Origin: CAINVV01 sp036508555 | Lineage (GTDB): Bacteria > Bacteroidota > Bacteroidia > Bacteroidales > Prolixibacteraceae | NCBI GenBank assembly: GCA_036508555.1 | Contig: DATCHD010000062.1 | Location: 1 to 51,029 of the forward strand | Direction of reading: 5' to 3' | Length of the DNA: 51,029 bases | Shown here: positions 50,481 through 51,029 of the stretch, one piece after another | Numbering within the stretch: the stretch's first letter is position 1 | How the letters are laid out: every line of letters starts with the position of its first letter | Notes under the pieces: model-generated | What the model saw: only the letters and a program-made list of their open reading frames with translations | The model's database searches: none | What the model was told of the DNA's origin: nothing | Made by a program: the position numbers and the translations under genes

Positions 50481-50651
50481 TTGAAGAGTGAAGATCCAGT
50501 AGATCAGCTTATCAGCGATTTTAAAATTGAAACTGACCTGGATATCCTGGAACGACTGGTTGCTGCTTGTTGGCAAAACGGATTGAATTTCAGTATCTTT
50601 TACGTGGATTGCTCGATATCATTCCAAGGGCAGAATCAGGAGAGGCTATAA
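50481..50651 (+). pseudogene. Probable decayed reading frame after uvrA
   Basis: A 56-codon frame from TTG 50481 begins KSEDPVDQLISDFKIE and continues through LDILERLVAACWQNGLNFS to a stop at 50651. LVAACWQ.GL.FS looks like the start of a small Bacteroidota hypothetical protein. After FS the frame loses character, while an overlapping frame (from about 50574) reads EFQYLLRGLLDIIPRAESGE and runs on to 50738. This suggests a frameshift or a 3' deletion. No ATG or clear ribosome-binding site is present. The rest of 50434-50692 shows no RNA gene or terminator. Confidence 0.35.
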
Positions 50652-50692
50652 AAAAAAAATTGATTTTCAATTTTGGGGATCTCGTGAAGGGT

Positions 50693-51029
50693 TTAATGGA
50701 AAATTTTGCTTCCGATTCTGACCATGGTGCTTCCGGCTGAAACAGCGATTGGAAAATCATCTGACATGCCCATTGAGATCTCACAAAACTGATCGTAACC
50801 CTGAAAAAACTTCGCTTTAATTATATTGAACAAAGATCTGAGATGCTCAAATTCAGATCTAATCAATTTTTCATCATCTGTAAAAGTGGCCATGCCCATC
50901 ACTCCGGACATTCGGACATTATTCATCCTCGCCATTTCTGCGGAAGTTAAAATCTCTTCTGCCCCACTGAGCGACAGGCCAAACTTGCTCTCTTCTGCTG
51001 CGATATGAAATTCAAGCAATACAGGAATA
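50693..51029 (-). CDS. YggS/PROSC-type PLP homeostasis protein, C-terminal part (start beyond the window)
   Basis: The last ~112 residues of a protein of the YggS family, which binds pyridoxal phosphate without being a known enzyme and controls vitamin B6 pools. Seen: IPVLLEFHIAAEESKFGLSL, which continues open to the right edge, then VRMSGVMGMATFTDD, FCEISMGMSDDFPIAVSAGS and TMVRIGSKIF. These match the phosphate-binding end of the barrel (SMGMS, GSTMVRIG). The stop is at 50695-50693. The N-terminal Lys that holds PLP lies outside the window. Confidence 0.92.
   Translation of the reverse strand, partial: IPVLLEFHIAAEESKFGLSLSGAEEILTSAEMARMNNVRMSGVMGMATFTDDEKLIRSEFEHLRSLFNIIKAKFFQGYDQFCEISMGMSDDFPIAVSAGSTMVRIGSKIFH

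Overview
The window is a stretch of chromosome from a member of the Bacteroidota, probably close to Bacteroidales or Marinilabiliales; I cannot name the genus. The evidence is a set of lineage-typical genes: type III glutamine synthetase, a NagB-PIG-L fusion, DUF4294, DUF3127, long PPi-dependent phosphofructokinase and a FecI-like sigma factor. Several genes also have upstream sequences matching the Bacteroidota -7 promoter consensus TAnnTTTG. Coding density is high, genes lie on both strands, and no rRNA, tRNA, CRISPR array or intact mobile element was seen.

Layout. 1-600: two abutting gene remnants on the minus strand, the C-terminal end of an IS4-type transposase and the N-terminal end of a secreted GH38-like protein. 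750-5440: an ECF sigma factor without a FecR partner, overlapping or abutting mfd, then a DUF4294 protein. 5500-9270: a NagB-PIG-L fusion and a secreted GHL10 (DigH-like) glycosidase, suggesting amino-sugar or peptidoglycan recycling. 9280-11470: glnN. 11860-15780: two Tat-signal Gfo/Idh/MocA oxidoreductases flanking a minus-strand HpcH/HpaI aldolase. 15880-18580: an ABC-F ATPase and rlmB. 18800-24700: ammonium transporter, nitroreductase, M64 peptidase and MscS channel, bracketed by two paralogous Lrp/AsnC regulators. 24700-31500: a mostly minus-strand housekeeping block (DUF3127, FKBP lipoprotein, apbE, mnmD, comEC, def, ruvX) with a Sua5/YrdC gene on the plus strand. 31660-39680: a TetR-TolC-MFP-RND efflux operon followed by an SDR-DUF2867 gene. 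39800-47420: a small Cys-rich secreted protein, a response-regulator relic, tkt and serA, an OmpA-family protein, rsmE and PPi-phosphofructokinase. 47640-51029: uvrA, a decayed reading frame and the end of a YggS-type PLP protein.

How the genes fit together. Nitrogen assimilation is a visible theme: the Amt channel imports ammonium, glnN fixes it, and an Lrp gene is divergent from amt. Mfd and UvrA both serve nucleotide excision repair but lie 43 kb apart. RlmB, RsmE, MnmD, Sua5/YrdC and peptide deformylase all serve translation.

No wholly new multi-gene system is evident. The most unusual signals are small and regulatory. One is a hairpin loop carrying a strong Shine-Dalgarno and a two-codon ORF, followed by a four-codon ORF that overlaps the second lrp start. 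Another is a pair of adjacent hairpins that sequester the DUF3127 start codon. The Tat-oxidoreductase/aldolase cluster, the orphan sigma factor and three decayed genes are also worth a second look.
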